Assembly: GCF_000317205.1 (NCBI RefSeq)
Contig: NZ_AJLK01000035.1
Location: 1-54,825, forward strand
Reading direction: 5' to 3'
From: Fischerella muscicola PCC 7414
Lineage (GTDB): Bacteria; Cyanobacteriota; Cyanobacteriia; Cyanobacteriales; Nostocaceae
DNA: 54,825 nt
Each line of letters starts with the position of its first letter. Position 1 is the first letter of the stretch. The notes beneath the pieces are model-generated. The model was not told where the DNA came from and did not search any database. It worked only from the letters and a program-made list of their open reading frames with translations. Positions 27,677-36,378 of the stretch are shown one piece after another. The position numbers were made by a program, and so were the translations under genes.

Positions 27677-28234
27677 ATGAGTGTTCAAGTAGACTGGATA
27701 ACCAATAAACAACCAGCAGAAGACACGAGTTTAAGTCTCTGGCAACAAATCAAAGAAGACTGGATCGCCCACGGGCGTGATTGGACTCTACCTGGGTTCC
27801 GCAGTGTAGCTATTCACCGTTTTGGAGTTTGGCGTAAGAAAATCAAACCCAAACTCTTACAAATACCTTTTAGCATTCTCTATCTAATGCTATATCGCAG
27901 AATTCGCAATCACTACGGAATTGAACTACTTTACACAGTCAAGCTTGGTCGTCGTGTGGTTATTCACCATCAAGGAACAATCATCATCAACGCCTACGCC
28001 TCCATTGATGATGACTGCCAAATTTGCCAAGGAGTTACTCTCGGAAGTCGTTACCCAGATCGTCCCTATGATGCGCCTAGATTGGGTAAAGGAGTTGAAG
28101 TTGGTGCTGGTGCAAAAATATTAGGCAATGTCACCATTGGTGACTATGCCAGAATCGGTGCTAATGCTGTGGTTTTATGCGATGTCCCAGCAGGAGCAAC
28201 GGCAGTTGGTATTCCGGCAAAGATTATTAAGTAG
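27677..28234 (+). CDS. Left-handed beta-helix O-acetyltransferase (serine acetyltransferase-like)
   Basis: 185 residues. A helical N-terminal part is followed by hexapeptide repeats (about 85-185): IELLYTVKLGRRVVIHHQGTIIIN, ASIDDDCQICQGVTLGS, LGKGVEVGAGAKILGNVTIGDYARIGANAVVLCDVPAGATAVGIPAKII. The acceptor His in VVIHHQG corresponds to the catalytic His of the CysE-type group. In polysaccharide clusters such short CysE relatives acetylate sugar hydroxyls using acetyl-CoA; that is the likely role here rather than cysteine synthesis. The start follows the methyltransferase stop by 24 bp. Confidence 0.9.
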   Translation: MSVQVDWITNKQPAEDTSLSLWQQIKEDWIAHGRDWTLPGFRSVAIHRFGVWRKKIKPKLLQIPFSILYLMLYRRIRNHYGIELLYTVKLGRRVVIHHQGTIIINAYASIDDDCQICQGVTLGSRYPDRPYDAPRLGKGVEVGAGAKILGNVTIGDYARIGANAVVLCDVPAGATAVGIPAKIIK

Positions 28235-28445
28235 AAAGCAGAGAGGGCAGAAGGGAAAAGGGTAAAGGATTTTTTAATTCCTTTAATCCTGATTTGAGGC
28301 TTACTGACATTGGTGCAAGACCTCCACGGGCAATTATGCCCACAACGAAGGAATGAAAATTTGACTCGTCCTACACCCCCACACCCTTACATTTTTATAC
28401 CCATTTTCAAGACAGATATCACTCACTCATAGAGGTAGCAGTGTC
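28235..28445 (+). repeat. Partial copy of the composite repeat found around ftsH and dnaK
   Basis: GGGCAATTATGCCCACAACG at about 28329, then a C-rich ACACCCCCACACCC stretch and ATTTTCAAGACAG at about 28403-28415. The first and last blocks match the copies at 46068-46255 and 49430-49603. The middle is different. Confidence 0.65.
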
Positions 28446-29660
28446 ATGTCAATTAGTCAGCTTTTGGCTGTGTCTAGTAGTGTTGTTCTGTTAATCAGCA
28501 CTTTAGTTTTATTGATTATCTGCCTATTTTTTCTAGTTGAATGTACTGCTGCTTTGTTACCAATCGCTTCTTGGCATCGCACCCATCAATGGCAAGATAC
28601 TCAAGTTACTGTGTTAGTGCCAGCACACAATGAAGAAGTTGTGATTCGTTCGACGCTGGAAAAACTCATGCCTGCGTTAAAAGCACAAGACCGTTTGATT
28701 GTGATTGCCGACAATTGTAGTGATGCGACAGCTGAGATTGCGCGTAGTCTAGGTGCTACAGTGATTGAACGCCACGACTCCATCTGTAAAGGTAAAGGAT
28801 ACGCTCTAGACTACGGCTTACGGTTTATAGAGTTTGAACCACCAGACGTAGTTGTGATTATCGATGCCGATTGTACAGTGTATCCGGGTGCGATCGCTCA
28901 ACTGAGTGAATGTGCGATCGCCACAAATCGACCAGTACAAGCTACTTATTTAATGCTGAGACAGAAAAACTCTCAGTCATCGAAAGACCTTGTTTCCCAA
29001 TTTTCGATCATCATCAAAAACTTAGTTCGTCCTTTGGGTTCAACTCGCTTAGGAATGCCTTGCTTGTTGTATGGTACAGGCATGGCTTTCCCCTGGTCAG
29101 TCATTCGCTCAGTCAATCTCGCAAGTGGTCACATTGTCGAAGACTTAAAACTAGGCTTGGATTTGACGATTGCAGGACACAAACCACTATTTTGTCTAGA
29201 AGCAAAAGTTACTGGCTATTTACCACAGCAGTTACAAGCAGCCAAAACTCAAAGAACTCGCTGGGAACACGGTCATTTGCAAATTATGCAGACTTACGTT
29301 CCCCTTTTGCTGCAAGAAGCAGTCAATCAAAAAAGGCTGGATTTGTTGGCCAGCGCTCTAGATTTATGCGTACCGCCTCTATCTCTGCTAGTCATGATTT
29401 GGTCAGTATTGATGACCTGTTCTCTACTTTTTGGAGTACTTACAGGAGTATGGATACCAGTAATTATGGTTATCTGTTCTGGATTGTGTGTCTTGATGTC
29501 AATCTTTATAGCTTGGAGTAAATTCGCCTATCAAGATTTACCTTTACACGAGCTTTTAACGATTCCTTTCTATATTTTTTGGAAGATTCCTGTGTATTTT
29601 AATTTTTTAGTTCAGCCTCAAAGCCTGTGGATTCGTACTGAAAGAGACAAAGTCTCATAA
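28446..29660 (+). CDS. Membrane-associated family 2 glycosyltransferase
   Basis: 404 residues. An N-terminal helix (about 10-32) precedes the GT-A domain: TVLVPAHNEEVVIRSTLEKL, IVIADNCSDATAEIA, VVIIDADCTVYPGA (DxD-type metal site), then VEDLKLGLDLTIAG and QRTRWEHGHLQ, matching the D..D..QxxRW pattern of processive or membrane GT2 enzymes. Two C-terminal helices lie at about 310-360. It adds sugars on the cytoplasmic side of the inner membrane, possibly in processive fashion given the QRTRW motif. GAGGTAG upstream of the ATG supports the start. It is part of the polysaccharide cluster. Confidence 0.92.
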   Translation: MSISQLLAVSSSVVLLISTLVLLIICLFFLVECTAALLPIASWHRTHQWQDTQVTVLVPAHNEEVVIRSTLEKLMPALKAQDRLIVIADNCSDATAEIARSLGATVIERHDSICKGKGYALDYGLRFIEFEPPDVVVIIDADCTVYPGAIAQLSECAIATNRPVQATYLMLRQKNSQSSKDLVSQFSIIIKNLVRPLGSTRLGMPCLLYGTGMAFPWSVIRSVNLASGHIVEDLKLGLDLTIAGHKPLFCLEAKVTGYLPQQLQAAKTQRTRWEHGHLQIMQTYVPLLLQEAVNQKRLDLLASALDLCVPPLSLLVMIWSVLMTCSLLFGVLTGVWIPVIMVICSGLCVLMSIFIAWSKFAYQDLPLHELLTIPFYIFWKIPVYFNFLVQPQSLWIRTERDKVS

Positions 29661-29875
29661 TTAAGTTGGCACAAATATAGAGACGTGCCATGGCACGTCT
29701 GGTACAAGTTGGGGTCGTCATTTGTCGTTTGTCTTTTGTCCTTTGTCTTTTGTAACAACTAGTAATTATTAATCAATGACCACTGACTAATAACCAATGA
29801 CTAATGACTAATGACCAATTACCGATTACCGATTACCGACCTCAACAAATAATACAAGTTTTTAAGCGAAATGAT
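29661..29875. repeat. Palindrome copy and several heptamer arrays
   Basis: The 20-bp palindrome AGACGTGCCATGGCACGTCT is at 29681-29700. TTTGTC-type words follow at 29716-29752, TAATGAC heptamers at about 29788-29816 and ATTACCG heptamers at about 29819-29839. These read into the longer frame upstream of the polymerase gene. Confidence 0.85.
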
Positions 29876-31153
29876 ATGATACATCAAAAAATTATCGTAA
29901 AATATCTCAAATTCGCTGAGAAAGGGTTGATTATTTTGGCGTTAAGCTTTTTCTCAGGGATATTTAGCCCTGAATCAATGGGTACAGTTCTACCTGAAAT
30001 CTTTGTCTCATTTATCAGATTCTCGCTTTGGGGGATATTTACTTTTTTAGTTGTTCTGGTTTGGCAGGATGCGATCGCGATCATCAATCGTAACAAAATT
30101 CTTTTTATATTATCGGTATTAGCTTATTTTTCATTTATCTGGTCAGAACTTCCAGACTACACCTTACTTAATGCTAGAGATATCTGGATGATGACCACTT
30201 TTGCTTTATATTTTGCTATCAGATTTAGCTTTAAAGAGCAAATCAAAATTATTACCTATACTCTATTAATAGGTATGTTTCTGAGCTTCATTTTTGTATA
30301 TGCATTTCCTGGTATTGGTAGACACTGGGTAGATCATCCAGGAGCCTGGAAAGGGGTATACGGACATAAAAATTATCTTGGTAGCTTGATGGTTTTAAGT
30401 TCATTAGCTTTTTTATCTTTATCTAAAGATAGCTTACTAATATACAGATGGGGTGGTTTTGCTTTATCTTTATTTTTTATATTGTTATCAACTTCTAGAA
30501 CTTCTTTAGTTCTCTCTTTTCTACTCTTATTAATCATCACTTTCTATAAAAATTTTCGGTGGCAAGGAAAAGTTAGCGTTATTTTTCTCGATCTGACAAT
30601 TCTATTTTTAGGATGTATTTCTTTACTAGTTTTTACTTATTGGGTAGAACTAATTACTGGTTTAGGCAGAGATCCAACTATCACAGGCAGGACAATTATT
30701 TGGGAGGTAGCATTAAATCGATTAATGGAAAGACCATTCTTAGGTTATGGACGTGGTGCATTTTGGGCTCCTAAAAGTAATTACGCATTTGAAGCAACCC
30801 AAGCAATTGGTACTGGCTGGGTTCCACCTCACGGTCATAATGGCTTTATTGATACGGCACTTGATGTTGGGGTAATTGGTTTATTGTTATTTTTCATTTG
30901 TTATTTCAGGACTTTTGCTAAAGCTCTAAAGTTTGGATATGCTAGTAATAAACCTGAAGAAATTTGGCCTTTGGCATATTTGATATTTTTGATTATCAAT
31001 AATATTACAGAGAGTTGTTTATTATATTTACCTAATATTTATTGGGTCTTGTTTATGACGATCGCTTTTACTCTTAGTAACAAAAGTCAGTATCACACAT
31101 TAGTATTTCACCCTCCGCAATCAGCTTTATTAAAACAATCGCAAAAGAAATGA
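29876..31153 (+). CDS. O-antigen ligase / Wzy-type polymerase
   Basis: 425 residues from the ATG at 29876; an ATG at 29804 would add codons made of heptamer repeats. About ten to eleven membrane helices. The Wzy_C-type large loop contains GAWKGVYGHKNYLGS (about residue 162), TSRTSLVLS, and PTITGRTIIWEVALNRLMERPFLGYGRGAFW, with GHNGFIDTALDVGVIG near residue 320. These are the motifs of O-antigen ligases and polymerases. In this cluster polymerisation of the lipid-linked repeat unit in the periplasm is the most likely job. Confidence 0.9.
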   Translation: MIHQKIIVKYLKFAEKGLIILALSFFSGIFSPESMGTVLPEIFVSFIRFSLWGIFTFLVVLVWQDAIAIINRNKILFILSVLAYFSFIWSELPDYTLLNARDIWMMTTFALYFAIRFSFKEQIKIITYTLLIGMFLSFIFVYAFPGIGRHWVDHPGAWKGVYGHKNYLGSLMVLSSLAFLSLSKDSLLIYRWGGFALSLFFILLSTSRTSLVLSFLLLLIITFYKNFRWQGKVSVIFLDLTILFLGCISLLVFTYWVELITGLGRDPTITGRTIIWEVALNRLMERPFLGYGRGAFWAPKSNYAFEATQAIGTGWVPPHGHNGFIDTALDVGVIGLLLFFICYFRTFAKALKFGYASNKPEEIWPLAYLIFLIINNITESCLLYLPNIYWVLFMTIAFTLSNKSQYHTLVFHPPQSALLKQSQKK

Positions 31154-31279
31154 AAATTGGTAGCTTTTCAAGTATTTGATTAAACGCAGAGGAGCGCAGA
31201 GGTTTCCGCAAAGGAACGCAGAGTGTTAATGGGAGCTACTTCGTTTTGTGTTTTGACTCTTGGCGGTTCATTAATTATA

Positions 31280-31285
31280 GGAGGT
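31280..31285 (+). promoter_or_regulatory. Ribosome-binding site selecting a TTG start
   Basis: GGAGGT at 31280-31285 stands six bases before TTG at 31292. This is far better placed than anything before the ATG or TTG starts further upstream, whose codons derive partly from repeat sequence (CGCAGAGGAGCGCAGAGG at about 31185). Confidence 0.7.
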
Positions 31286-31291
31286 ACAAAT

Positions 31292-32287
31292 TTGCATTTA
31301 ATTGGAGTTGTTGTTATTGGACGTAACGAAGGAAAGCGTCTTCACCAATGCTTACTATCAGTCATTGCAAAAGGGATAACTGTGGTCTATGTTGATTCTG
31401 GATCAACAGATGCGAGTGTGGCGTTGGCTCATTTTCTTGGCGTTCATGTTGTGGAACTTGATTTATCTATTCCCTTTACCGCAGGTCGTGCTAGAAGTGC
31501 TGGATTTGAGTATTTATTGCAAGTCAAGCCAGAAGTTGAATATGTGCAGTTTGTAGATGGAGATTGTTGGATTGTCGAGGGATGGTTAGAAAGAGCAGCA
31601 TCTGAATTAGATACTAATCCAGAAGTTGTGGTGGTCTGTGGTCGTCGTCGGGAGGAATTTGCAGAAAACTCTATCTACAACCGCCTGTTGGATATTGAAT
31701 GGAATACTCCTGTGGGTGAGGCTAAAGCCTGCGGTGGTGATTCCATGATCAGGGTAGGAGCCTTTAAAAAGGTAGGAGGTTTCAACCCATCATTGATTGC
31801 AGGTGAGGAACCAGAACTGTGTGTGCGCCTGCGACAAGCTGGTGGCAAGATTCTACGTGTCGATGCAGACATGACATGGCATGATGGGCAAATGACTCGT
31901 TTTGGTCAGTGGTGGAAACGCTCAGTTCGCAGTGGTTATGGTTATGCAGAAGGTGCTTGGCTACACGGTCGCAGTCCCGAACGGCATTGGCTAAAAGAAA
32001 GTTTGCGGATTTGGGTATGGAGTTTGGTTTTGCCTGTGTTGGCGATCGCTACTTTCTTCCCAACTCATGGGTTAAGTATAATTTTACTACTACTAGCCAA
32101 TCTTTTCTCTGCCTACCGAGCATACAGGTATACAAGGTGTAAAGGTTTTGCTCCAAAAGATGCGATCGCTTACGGCTTATTTTGTGTTTTAGGTAAGTAC
32201 CCTCAACTAATTGGTCAGAGCCAATTTTACTTATTCAAGTTATTCAAACGACAGCCAACTATAGTCGAGTACAAAGGAGCGTTTTAA
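31292..32287 (+). CDS. Family 2 glycosyltransferase
   Basis: 331 residues from the TTG at 31292, chosen because of the GGAGGT six bases upstream and because the fold begins at once (HLIGVVVIGRNEGKRL). GT-A motifs are VVYVDSGSTDASVALA, YVQFVDGDCWIVEGWL (metal-binding D-G-D), CGGDSMIRVGAFKKVGGFNPSLIAGEEPELCVRLRQ and WHDGQMTRFGQWWKRSVRSGYGYAE. Two short hydrophobic segments near 255-290 suggest membrane association. It probably adds a sugar to the growing lipid-linked unit. The TAA overlaps the ATG of the next gene (TAATG), so the two are coupled. Confidence 0.9.
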   Translation: MHLIGVVVIGRNEGKRLHQCLLSVIAKGITVVYVDSGSTDASVALAHFLGVHVVELDLSIPFTAGRARSAGFEYLLQVKPEVEYVQFVDGDCWIVEGWLERAASELDTNPEVVVVCGRRREEFAENSIYNRLLDIEWNTPVGEAKACGGDSMIRVGAFKKVGGFNPSLIAGEEPELCVRLRQAGGKILRVDADMTWHDGQMTRFGQWWKRSVRSGYGYAEGAWLHGRSPERHWLKESLRIWVWSLVLPVLAIATFFPTHGLSIILLLLANLFSAYRAYRYTRCKGFAPKDAIAYGLFCVLGKYPQLIGQSQFYLFKLFKRQPTIVEYKGAF

Positions 32288-33504
32288 TGTTGGTTAAGAC
32301 TTTGACCAATTTTGTCAGCAAACCGAGGGAAGCCAAGCTCAATTCCAATTCTCTGAGTGTTGATGAGCAATATAGAAGATCCATTGCGATTGTTGGCTGT
32401 GGCTATGTGGCAGATTATTACCTGAAAACACTTTCACTTCATCCGCAATTACGGATAGTAGGGGTAATGGATCGCATCAGTGAGCGTGCCTACAAGTTGG
32501 CTGCATATTATGCTATTCCTCGTGTATATAGTTCCCTAACAGAACTTCTTGATGATGAAGAAGTTGATATCGTCTTAAATTTAACTAATCCCAGCAGTCA
32601 CTATTGTGTTTCTCAAGCTTGTTTAAAAGCTGGTAAACACGTTTATTCTGAAAAACCTCTAGCAATGCAGATGTGGCAAGCTGAGGAATTAGTCAAATTA
32701 GCCCAACACCAGGGTTTATATCTTTCCTCGGCGCCATGCAGTTTGTTAAGTGAAACCGCTCAGACAATTTGGAAAGCACTGCGAGAAAATCAGATTGGCA
32801 CAGTTCGACTTGTCTATGCTGAAATGGATGATGGACTAGTCCACCTCATGCCTTACAAAAAATGGGTGAGTGAATCCGGTACTCCTTGGCCTTATAAAGA
32901 TGAGTTTGAAGTTGGTTGTACTTTAGAACACGCTGGCTACTATGTGACATGGCTGACTGCATACTTTGGGCCTGCACAATCAGTTACTGCTTTTTCATCC
33001 TGTCTGATTCCCGATAAACAAACTGATGTACCATTAGATGTGAAAGCTCCAGACTTTTCTGTAGCTTGCATCAAGTTTGCCTCGGGTGTCGTTGCCAGAT
33101 TAACTTGTAGTATTGTTGCACCCCATGACCACTCTTTAAGGATTATCGGTGATACGGGTATACTTGGCATTCATGATTCTTGGTATTATGGAGCGCCAGT
33201 ATATATCCGGCGCAGTATCAATATTCGCCGCAAGAGACTAGAAGGTATTTGGAAGCAAAATTATCCCTTGGTGAAGCCTACTCCCTACCTTGGGCATAAA
33301 GGCGCTCAGCGTATGGATTTCTGTCGAGGTGTGGCAGATATGGCAGCTGCAATGGTTGAAAAGCGACCTTGCCGATTGTCGCCTGAGTTTTGTTTGCATA
33401 ACAATGAAATTGTACTGGCGATTCAAAATTCCTTAGATACAGGTTCTTCTTATAAATTGACTACTACATTTGAGTCTATTGAACCAATGCCTTGGGCAAA
33501 GTAA
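32287..33504 (+). CDS. Gfo/Idh/MocA family oxidoreductase
   Basis: 405 residues. The N-terminal NAD-binding domain has IAIVGCGYVADYYLKTLSLHP (about residue 34), VDIVLNLTNPSSHYCVSQACLKAGKHVYSEKPLAMQM with the catalytic-type EKP, and a C-terminal alpha/beta substrate domain (EVGCTLEHAGYYVTWLTAYFGP). Such enzymes oxidise or reduce sugars or sugar nucleotides. Here it likely makes a special sugar precursor for the polysaccharide, perhaps with the epimerase gene downstream. The ATG overlaps the previous stop, with AAAGGAG about seven bases upstream. Confidence 0.9.
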   Translation: MLVKTLTNFVSKPREAKLNSNSLSVDEQYRRSIAIVGCGYVADYYLKTLSLHPQLRIVGVMDRISERAYKLAAYYAIPRVYSSLTELLDDEEVDIVLNLTNPSSHYCVSQACLKAGKHVYSEKPLAMQMWQAEELVKLAQHQGLYLSSAPCSLLSETAQTIWKALRENQIGTVRLVYAEMDDGLVHLMPYKKWVSESGTPWPYKDEFEVGCTLEHAGYYVTWLTAYFGPAQSVTAFSSCLIPDKQTDVPLDVKAPDFSVACIKFASGVVARLTCSIVAPHDHSLRIIGDTGILGIHDSWYYGAPVYIRRSINIRRKRLEGIWKQNYPLVKPTPYLGHKGAQRMDFCRGVADMAAAMVEKRPCRLSPEFCLHNNEIVLAIQNSLDTGSSYKLTTTFESIEPMPWAK

Positions 33505-33515
33505 GAGTATAAGGC

Positions 33516-33610
33516 AGATGGCAGAGGGCAGAGGGCAGATGGCAGTCTTTATGAAACAAATTTTACCGCCAAGCATGAAAATATTAATGTTCCTACACCC
33601 TTACACCCCC
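33516..33610 (+). repeat. GGCAGAG heptamer array
   Basis: GGCAGATGGCAGAGGGCAGA and a further copy lie right after the oxidoreductase stop, about four heptamers. CACCCTTACACCCCCACACC follows at about 33596. Confidence 0.75.
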
Positions 33611-33679
33611 ACACCCATTTCTAGGGCAGACGGTAGAAGAATAAAGAAAGCTCATCAATAATACTGAGGGTACGTGTGT

Positions 33680-34693
33680 ATGAAATTACTTGTGACAGGG
33701 GCATCTGGTTTCCTTGGTCAGTATACCGTTGCTGAGGCACTGCGATGTGGATTTCAGGTGCGCGCTGTCGTAAGACAAACAAGTAATGAAAATCTGCCCT
33801 GGTGCAATCATCCAGGATTGGAATTGGTACGCATAGATTTACAGAAACAAGAGTTAGATAGCCTAGTTGATGCATTACAGGGTGTGAATGTGGTACTGCA
33901 CATAGCAGGTGCAACAAAGGGTGACTTTGCTACTCAGTATGCCAGTAATGTGGTGGTGACAGAGAACTTACTGAAGGCAATGGTTGTATCAGGGGTGTTA
34001 CGACTAGTGGTTATTAGTTCCTTTTCAGTATTTGATTACCTGCGAATTAATTCTGGTGAAACTATCACTGAAGATTCGCCGATTGAGTGCGAACCTCTAG
34101 TACGGGATGTCTATGCCCAGACAAAGCTGATGCAAGAACAGATTGTGCGTGCTTTTGAGACAAAACATAGGGGAAAGGTGACAATTCTCCGCCCTGGGAT
34201 GATTTACGGGCGAGGACATCTGTGGAATGCTCTTGTGGGTGCTAAAGTTAGCGATCGCTTCTGGATTCGCATTGGTGCTAATGCCCAGATGCCTCTGGTT
34301 TATGTAGAAAACTGTGCAGAAGCGGTTGTCACAGCCGCCCAATGTGATGAAGCGATTGGTCAAACTCTGAATATCGTCGATGATGATTTGCCAACTCAGA
34401 GTGTGTATGCAGAGACATTGGCAAAAATTATGCCACGTTCACCTAGTACTATTACCATCAACTGGACGGTAATGCGTGTACTGGCTCGTTCTATTTGGCT
34501 GTGTAATCAATTGCTTTTGGCAGGTAAGATGCAACTACCTCACATTCTGATACCAGCAAGATTACACGCCCGCTTCAAGCCTTTACACTATAGCAACACT
34601 CGCGCCCAGCAAGTATTGCACTGGAAACCAAAGTATTCACTTGTTACTGCCTTAGAACGTAGTTGTAGCGATGCTGATTTGTTGCATGTCTAA
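33680..34693 (+). CDS. NAD-dependent epimerase/dehydratase (extended SDR)
   Basis: 337 residues from the ATG at 33680; the GTG two codons earlier is possible. It has the NAD motif LLVTGASGFLGQYT, HIAGATKGDF, the Ser in VVISSFSVFDY, the YAQTKLMQEQIV catalytic Tyr-x-x-x-Lys, and GKVTILRPGMIYGRGHLWN. The C-terminal substrate domain is QMPLVYVENCAEAVVTA. It belongs to the large epimerase family acting on UDP- or dTDP-sugars; the exact reaction is not deducible. Located after the oxidoreductase gene and before a GT4 gene, all on the same strand. Confidence 0.9.
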   Translation: MKLLVTGASGFLGQYTVAEALRCGFQVRAVVRQTSNENLPWCNHPGLELVRIDLQKQELDSLVDALQGVNVVLHIAGATKGDFATQYASNVVVTENLLKAMVVSGVLRLVVISSFSVFDYLRINSGETITEDSPIECEPLVRDVYAQTKLMQEQIVRAFETKHRGKVTILRPGMIYGRGHLWNALVGAKVSDRFWIRIGANAQMPLVYVENCAEAVVTAAQCDEAIGQTLNIVDDDLPTQSVYAETLAKIMPRSPSTITINWTVMRVLARSIWLCNQLLLAGKMQLPHILIPARLHARFKPLHYSNTRAQQVLHWKPKYSLVTALERSCSDADLLHV

Positions 34694-34759
34694 GCTTCGT
34701 TTATTTCTGCGTTGTTTACATTTTCGCCAATAACTAAAAATCACCATGAGGTTGATTGT

Positions 34760-36052
34760 ATGCGTATTGCCTATTTAACTGGAGAATATCCCAGGGCGAC
34801 AGACACATATATCCAGAGAGAAGTCATAACCTTGCGAGAAATGGGTGTGGATGTACACACATTCTCCGTTCGCCGCACAGATGATAGACATATGGTTGGA
34901 CCAGAACAGAAACAAGAACGCGATCGCACTTTCTACATTCTCCCTCCAAACCCCATCCATTTACTTTTGGCACATCTGAGTTTACTGCTGGCTTCCCCCA
35001 AAAGATATCTCAAGGCTATCAAACTGGCATTCACAACCAGTCAGCCAGGGTTGCGGGGTGGCTTATATCAATTTTTCTACTTTTTAGAAGCGGGTATTCT
35101 GGCTCAACAAATTAAAAAAAGACAAATTAACCATCTGCATAACCATATTGCCGAAGCTAGTGGTACTGTTGCCATGTTGTCTGCCGAGATGGGTGGTTTT
35201 ACGTACAGTTTTACACTTCATGGGCCGTATATCTTCTTGCGTGCTTATCAATGGCGGCTGGATGAAAAAATCAAGCGATCGCTATTTGTATGTTGTATAA
35301 GTTACTACGCTCGTAGTCAGGGCATGATTTTTGCGCCTATTGAAAAGTGGAACCGAATGCATATCATTCATTGCGGTATCGATCCAGCGCTGTTTGATGT
35401 GGTTTCTCACAACGAATCAGGAAAACGCTTACTGTTTGTGGGGCGACTGGCAGAGGCGAAAGGATTACCAATATTACTGGAAAGTTTAGCTTTATTAAAA
35501 CAAATTCATGCAGATATTATTTTAACAATTGTCGGCGATGGCCCAGACCGTCAAAAGTTGGAACAATTGAGTGTCGAGTTAGGATTAACTCAAAACGTCA
35601 ATTTTGTTGGCTATAAATCTCAGGCTGAGGTACGCAACTATTTTCAGCAAACAGATGTTTTTGTGATGTCTAGCTTTGCAGAAGGAATACCAGTAGTATT
35701 GATGGAAGCAATGGCAGCTGGTGTGCCTGTTGTCGCTACCCAGATAGCAGGCATCAGTGAATTAGTAGAAAATGGCGTAGATGGCTACCTTGTTCCACCT
35801 GGCGAACCCAACATACTAGCAGAGCGTATAGAAAAATTACTGAGTAATCATCTACTTCGAGCAAGATTTAGCACAGCAGGTAGAGCCAAAGTAGAAACAG
35901 ATTTTAACATTCACTATGAAGTTGCACGACTGCATCACCTCATGACTAGTGCTTTGAAAGGACATGTAGAACCAATTCGCCCCAATGTTCCAGAAAATTT
36001 AGTTTCCCTGACGGCATATGAAACAGTAACAACTTCTGTTTCAAGTCGGTGA
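34760..36052 (+). CDS. Family 4 glycosyltransferase
   Basis: 430 residues from the ATG at 34760, which has GAGG at 34748-34751 before it; the in-frame codons upstream to 34712 are not conserved-looking. The GT-B fold is seen as MRIAYLTGEYPRATDTYIQREV at the N-terminus, ITHLHNHIAEASG-like acceptor loop, FTLHGPYIF, then the UDP-sugar binding half: LLFVGRLAEAKGLPILLESL, IVGDGPDRQKLEQL, VNFVGYKSQAEV, and VMSSFAEGIPVVLMEAMAAGVPVVAT with the E-x7-E motif. It retains the anomeric configuration and adds a sugar from a nucleotide donor. Part of the polysaccharide cluster. Confidence 0.93.
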   Translation: MRIAYLTGEYPRATDTYIQREVITLREMGVDVHTFSVRRTDDRHMVGPEQKQERDRTFYILPPNPIHLLLAHLSLLLASPKRYLKAIKLAFTTSQPGLRGGLYQFFYFLEAGILAQQIKKRQINHLHNHIAEASGTVAMLSAEMGGFTYSFTLHGPYIFLRAYQWRLDEKIKRSLFVCCISYYARSQGMIFAPIEKWNRMHIIHCGIDPALFDVVSHNESGKRLLFVGRLAEAKGLPILLESLALLKQIHADIILTIVGDGPDRQKLEQLSVELGLTQNVNFVGYKSQAEVRNYFQQTDVFVMSSFAEGIPVVLMEAMAAGVPVVATQIAGISELVENGVDGYLVPPGEPNILAERIEKLLSNHLLRARFSTAGRAKVETDFNIHYEVARLHHLMTSALKGHVEPIRPNVPENLVSLTAYETVTTSVSSR

Positions 36053-36378
36053 TGAAAAGTGTTGCTAATTTCTATGAATACTAACCCTTTTAAGGTAACT
36101 CGTGAAGGCTCTTTGTGACTCTGGTGTGTTCTCTATTTAATAACTTAATAAACTACAGAGGTACAGAGAACACACCAGATAAGAGGTTATGGAGGAGTTC
36201 ATTTTCGATAATTTTGATCCACCTTGAAAGGGTTGCTATGAATGATTATAAATCCTACCCCTCCAGCAATTAAGTTCACAATTGACTCTGCTGTTTCATC
36301 TGTTGACGTGCGTGCAGCAGTTTTTTCTAGAGTACAGTTTTTGCATATATTCCGACTTAAGTATTTCCTATTGAAAAT
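36053..36378. other. Intergenic region with 15-bp inverted repeat
   Basis: 326 bp between the GT4 and flippase genes. TCTGGTGTGTTCTCT at 36120-36134 pairs exactly with AGAGAACACACCAGA at 36165-36179 across a 30-nt loop. A T-run is not obvious after it, so it may be a repeat-derived hairpin rather than a standard terminator. GGAGGAG follows at about 36191. No gene is seen. Confidence 0.65.
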
